Below, one piece after another: positions 61,654 to 64,000 of a stretch of 64,000 bases of DNA; position 1 is the stretch's first letter, and every line of letters begins with the position of its first letter. The notes below the pieces were generated by a model. The model did no database searches. It was not told the origin of the DNA and was given only the letters and a program-made list of their open reading frames with translations. A program made the translations under genes and the position numbers. This DNA comes from Rhizobium sp. Root483D2 (GTDB lineage Bacteria; Pseudomonadota; Alphaproteobacteria; Rhizobiales; Rhizobiaceae), in contig NZ_LMFB01000009.1 in NCBI RefSeq assembly GCF_001426685.1, positions 386,454-450,453 of the forward strand, in the 5' to 3' direction.

Positions 61654-62868
61654 ATGACATCCACGCTGTCGATCGCCTTCCGCCACCCGGTGGTCCGGCT
61701 CAGTATGATCGCGATCTTCCTGTTCGGGTTCACCGGGGCTGCGACGGCGCCCTATCAGTCGGTGATCGGCATCACCGAGCTCGGCTTGAGCAATGGTATC
61801 TATTCGATCATGATTTTTGCCGCCGCCGCTGTCAACGTCATTGTCAGCCTCTGGGTCGGCATTCTTGCCGACCGTATCGGCAATTACCGCATCCTGCTGA
61901 TGACGGTCATGTCGTTCGGTATTCTCGGTTATGGCCTTGTCTATGCGGTCCCGGTTCCCGCCAGCTTTGTCTTCTGCACGCTGGTGATGCTGCCTGTCTA
62001 TAACGCGATGACTTCGCTGCTCTTTGCCAATGTCCGCGCCATTGCCAATATGGAAGGTGGCCGCGACGCGGCGGCGATCAATTCCGGTGTGCGGGCCGCA
62101 ATCTCTGTCGCCTGGGTGCTGGTACCCGGCTTGGTCGCTCTGGTTCTGGCCGGACGGGGCAGCATGCTGCCGGCCTATCTGCTTGCCTGTCTCGGCTGTA
62201 TCGCCAATCTGGCTCTGGTCTTCTTCAAGCTGCCTGCAACGGATGGCCCGCCACCGGCAAAAAACCACCGCCATTCCTTCGTTGCATCCTTTGGCGAAGT
62301 ACTCGCGCCAAACGTCTTTGCCCGGCTGATGGCTGTCTCGCTGATCACCTCGACGCTGCATGTCAACGCGGCGGTCCAGCCGCTGATCATTACCGGGGCT
62401 GCCGGCGGCACGTTGACGGATATCGGCGTGGTCGTCGGCATCGTCGCATTTCTTGAGGTCGTGTTCATCTTCATCTGGGCCCGCATCCAGGTTCACATGC
62501 GCGCGGTGACGGCGCTCGCAATCAGCGCAGGGCTCTATGCTGTCTACCTGACACTGCTGGGTCTCGCTTCGGCTCCCTGGCATGTCTATGCCCTGACGCT
62601 GCTCAGCGCATTCGCCGCTTCCGCCCTGATCAGCATTCCCATCACCTATATCCAGGACCTCATTTCCGATCGTCCGGGCCTTGGCAGTTCGCTGATCTCG
62701 GTGAACCTGTTTTTGAGCGGCGGGATAAGCGCCATCCTGTTTGCGATCGGCACCCGCTTTTCCGATTATTCCGGCACGTCCATGCTCGGTGCGCTCGCCG
62801 GCGTGACCGGCCTTGGCCTGATGCTCTTTCTCGACGGCCGCAACGGAGGTGTACATCGGCATCGATGA
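61654..62868 (+). CDS. MFS transporter, SetA-like sugar efflux type
   Basis: A 404-residue major facilitator with twelve expected helices. It begins with HPVVRLSMIAIFLFGFTGAA, shows LWVGILADRIGNYRILLMT (motif A-like) after the second helix, and RAAISVAWVLVPGLVALVLA in the middle, features of sugar efflux/SetA-type transporters. ATG 61654 is preferred over GTG 61645, which precedes it in frame. Transcribed in line with the hexosaminidase and M81 genes, it may export a sugar by-product or import the substrate. Confidence 0.9.
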   Translation: MTSTLSIAFRHPVVRLSMIAIFLFGFTGAATAPYQSVIGITELGLSNGIYSIMIFAAAAVNVIVSLWVGILADRIGNYRILLMTVMSFGILGYGLVYAVPVPASFVFCTLVMLPVYNAMTSLLFANVRAIANMEGGRDAAAINSGVRAAISVAWVLVPGLVALVLAGRGSMLPAYLLACLGCIANLALVFFKLPATDGPPPAKNHRHSFVASFGEVLAPNVFARLMAVSLITSTLHVNAAVQPLIITGAAGGTLTDIGVVVGIVAFLEVVFIFIWARIQVHMRAVTALAISAGLYAVYLTLLGLASAPWHVYALTLLSAFAASALISIPITYIQDLISDRPGLGSSLISVNLFLSGGISAILFAIGTRFSDYSGTSMLGALAGVTGLGLMLFLDGRNGGVHRHR

Positions 62869-62903
62869 TGAAATGAGAAAGGGAGGATCGGCTGCCTGTC
62901 TGG

Positions 62904-63452
62904 TCAGAATGTCGGCGGCGTGCAGGCGCTGATGATGTCGCATGGCACCGGGCCGACGCAACGGAACCGGTGGGGGCGGCGGCTTTCGAAATAATAGGCA
63001 TCCCCCGGTCCAAGGATCCGGCGCTCATCATCGACGGTGACCTCCAGCCGCCCGGACAGAACAATCCCGCCTTCCTCGCCATCATGCACCAGCGGCACTT
63101 TTCCAGTGTCTGCGCCGGGCTGGTAACATTCCTTCAGGATCTGCAGGCTGCGGCCGAAAAGATTGTCGCCGATCTGGCGGTAGGAAATCGGCCCCTTGCC
63201 GATCTCGACCAGTTCATCGGACCGGTAAAACGCTTTCTTCGGCCGATCGGGCTCGAAGGCAAAAAACTCCGCAAGGCCGATTGGAATACCGTCGAGAATG
63301 CGCTTCAGCGCGCCGACGGACGGGTTGGACGAATTGGACTCGATCAGCGAAATCGTCGAGTTGGTTACGCCGGCCCGCTTGGCCAATTCCCGCTGTGAAA
63401 GATTGTTGAGAATGCGCACATGGCGCAACCGGTTTCCGATATCCACCGACAT
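62904..63452 (-). CDS. Cupin-type HTH regulator (PuuR-like)
   Basis: A 182-residue regulator. The XRE-type helix-turn-helix (residues 1-60: RLRHVRILNNLSQRELAKRA, NSTISLIESNSSNPSV) is followed by a cupin domain at about 105-180 (GEEGGIVLSGRLEVTVDDER, LGPGDAYYFESRRPHRFRC). PuuR/DdlR-type proteins of this design regulate polyamine, beta-alanine or amino-acid catabolism. It diverges from the aminotransferase gene across 145 bp with a TTCGA-type dyad. Regulation of the aminotransferase is likely. Confidence 0.93.
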   Translation of the reverse strand: MSVDIGNRLRHVRILNNLSQRELAKRAGVTNSTISLIESNSSNPSVGALKRILDGIPIGLAEFFAFEPDRPKKAFYRSDELVEIGKGPISYRQIGDNLFGRSLQILKECYQPGADTGKVPLVHDGEEGGIVLSGRLEVTVDDERRILGPGDAYYFESRRPHRFRCVGPVPCDIISACTPPTF

Positions 63453-63475
63453 GAGGCGATCCCGTGTTTTGCATG

Positions 63476-63489
63476 TTCGAAATATCGAA
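63476..63489. promoter_or_regulatory. TTCGA dyad, candidate operator of the cupin regulator
   Basis: TTCGA-AATA-TCGAA is a perfect 5-bp inverted repeat with near-symmetric flanks (ATG on the left, ACAT on the right). TTCGAAAT at its left half recurs exactly at 63557-63564, so the divergent promoter region holds two related boxes. Binding by the adjacent PuuR-like regulator is inferred from position. Confidence 0.45.
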
Positions 63490-63597
63490 ACATTTACAAT
63501 TCAGGTCGTGCGTTTTCAATAGCTTATATCCTATCAGAAAAGGACTTGTTTCGGCATTCGAAATCATGGCGTCATCGCGACTTCACAGGAGGTCGCC

Positions 63598-64000
63598 ATG
63601 AACCAGCACAGCAAACCAAACACCCCGGTACTCGACAGCTACTGGATGCCGTTTACCGCCAACCGGCAATTCAAGGCGGCGCCGCGCCTTCTCGCCTCGG
63701 CGGAGGGCATGTACTATACCAGCGTCGATGGGCGCAGGATCCTCGATGGGACCGCAGGTCTCTGGTGCGTCAATGCCGGCCATGGCCGCCGACAGATCGC
63801 GTCCGCCGTCGAGCGCCAATTGCTGACCCTGGATTTTGCGCCGTCTTTCCAGATGGGCCATCCCATCGCCTTCGATTTTGCCGAGCGGCTGGCGGAGATC
63901 GCGCCCGGTGGTCCCGATGAAAAACTCGATCGCGTCTTCTTCACCGGCTCCGGCTCGGAATCGGTCGATACTGCGCTGAAGATTGCCGTCGCGTATCAGC
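63598..64000 (+). CDS. Class III aminotransferase, omega-amino acid:pyruvate type (3' end outside window)
   Basis: The first 134 residues of a PLP-dependent aminotransferase. DSYWMPFTANRQFK is the hallmark N-terminus of beta-alanine/omega-amino acid:pyruvate aminotransferases, followed by GLWCVNAGHGRRQIASAVER, PSFQMGHPIAFDFAERLAEI and FFTGSGSESVDTALKIA, where the glycine-serine segment binds PLP phosphate. AGGAGG immediately precedes ATG 63598. The PuuR-like cupin regulator is divergent, consistent with inducible beta-alanine, polyamine or gamma-amino-acid use. The catalytic lysine lies beyond the window. Confidence 0.93.
   Translation, partial: MNQHSKPNTPVLDSYWMPFTANRQFKAAPRLLASAEGMYYTSVDGRRILDGTAGLWCVNAGHGRRQIASAVERQLLTLDFAPSFQMGHPIAFDFAERLAEIAPGGPDEKLDRVFFTGSGSESVDTALKIAVAYQ

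Noticed and set aside
61651..62961. Minus-strand open frame of 436 codons opposite the MFS gene
   Set aside because: Very rich in Asp, Arg and His, the typical antisense of membrane-helix codons; no domain.
1..64000. CRISPR arrays, tRNA, rRNA, intact insertion sequences and prophage genes
   Set aside because: No regularly spaced repeats, tRNA cloverleaf or transposase/phage motifs were noticed on reading; a tRNAscan and ISfinder search was not possible here.

Overview
The window reads as alphaproteobacterial DNA, most likely from the Rhizobiaceae (Rhizobium, Agrobacterium or a relative). It is high in G+C and dense with ABC uptake systems and small catabolic operons. It carries short palindromic intergenic repeats, and a near-consensus Irr iron-control element lies at 30906-30922. 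No rRNA, tRNA, CRISPR array, phage gene or intact insertion sequence was seen. The taxonomic reading is an inference from gene content and motifs.

Layout. 1-1.8 kb: tail of an MFS transporter, a MarR regulator and a MocA-like nucleotidyltransferase. 1.8-7.3 kb: a LysR regulator diverging from a five-gene operon (PxpA, biotin carrier, biotin carboxylase, two carboxyltransferase halves) that looks like a split urea-carboxylase-type enzyme plus a LamB/YcsF hydrolase. 7.4-16.9 kb: an unusual double-wHTH GntR-type regulator diverging from a spermidine/putrescine-type ABC operon with two ATPases, two short-chain dehydrogenases, a Tat-exported binding protein and a cytosolic polysaccharide-deacetylase homologue. 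17.1-21.1 kb: a small CxxC protein, a CobW GTPase, a binding-protein paralogue without a signal peptide, and an amidase. 21.3-25.0 kb: a GntR regulator and a polar amino-acid ABC system. 25.0-32.4 kb: a siderophore ABC importer and TonB receptor on the minus strand, diverging from a LysR-HTH/TrpD2 fusion gene across the Irr-type box. 32.5-37.8 kb: a GGDEF-EAL protein, an unknown two-wHTH protein and a chemoreceptor. 37.8-38.8 kb: a gene-poor stretch bounded by two related hairpins. 38.8-45.6 kb: an RND efflux pump and a divergent two-component system. 45.7-48.1 kb: a DUF1403/ScpB pair and a DUF922 protease-like protein. 48.4-62.9 kb: a large sugar or amino-sugar catabolic region (oxidoreductase, CUT1 ABC importer, two MlrC-type M81 proteins, RidA, RpiR regulator, SDR, GH20 hexosaminidase, MFS). 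62.9-64 kb: a cupin regulator diverging from a class III aminotransferase cut by the window edge.

How the genes work together. Most of the window is import, one or two processing enzymes and a dedicated regulator, repeated for different nitrogen- or carbon-containing nutrients. Substrates cannot be fixed from sequence alone. The most unusual items are the LysR-TrpD2 fusion under a probable Irr site, the biotin-dependent split carboxylase with PxpA, the PotA-like ATPase whose H-loop histidine is glycine, the signal-less paralogue of a binding protein next to CobW and amidase, and the paired M81/GH20 sugar locus.
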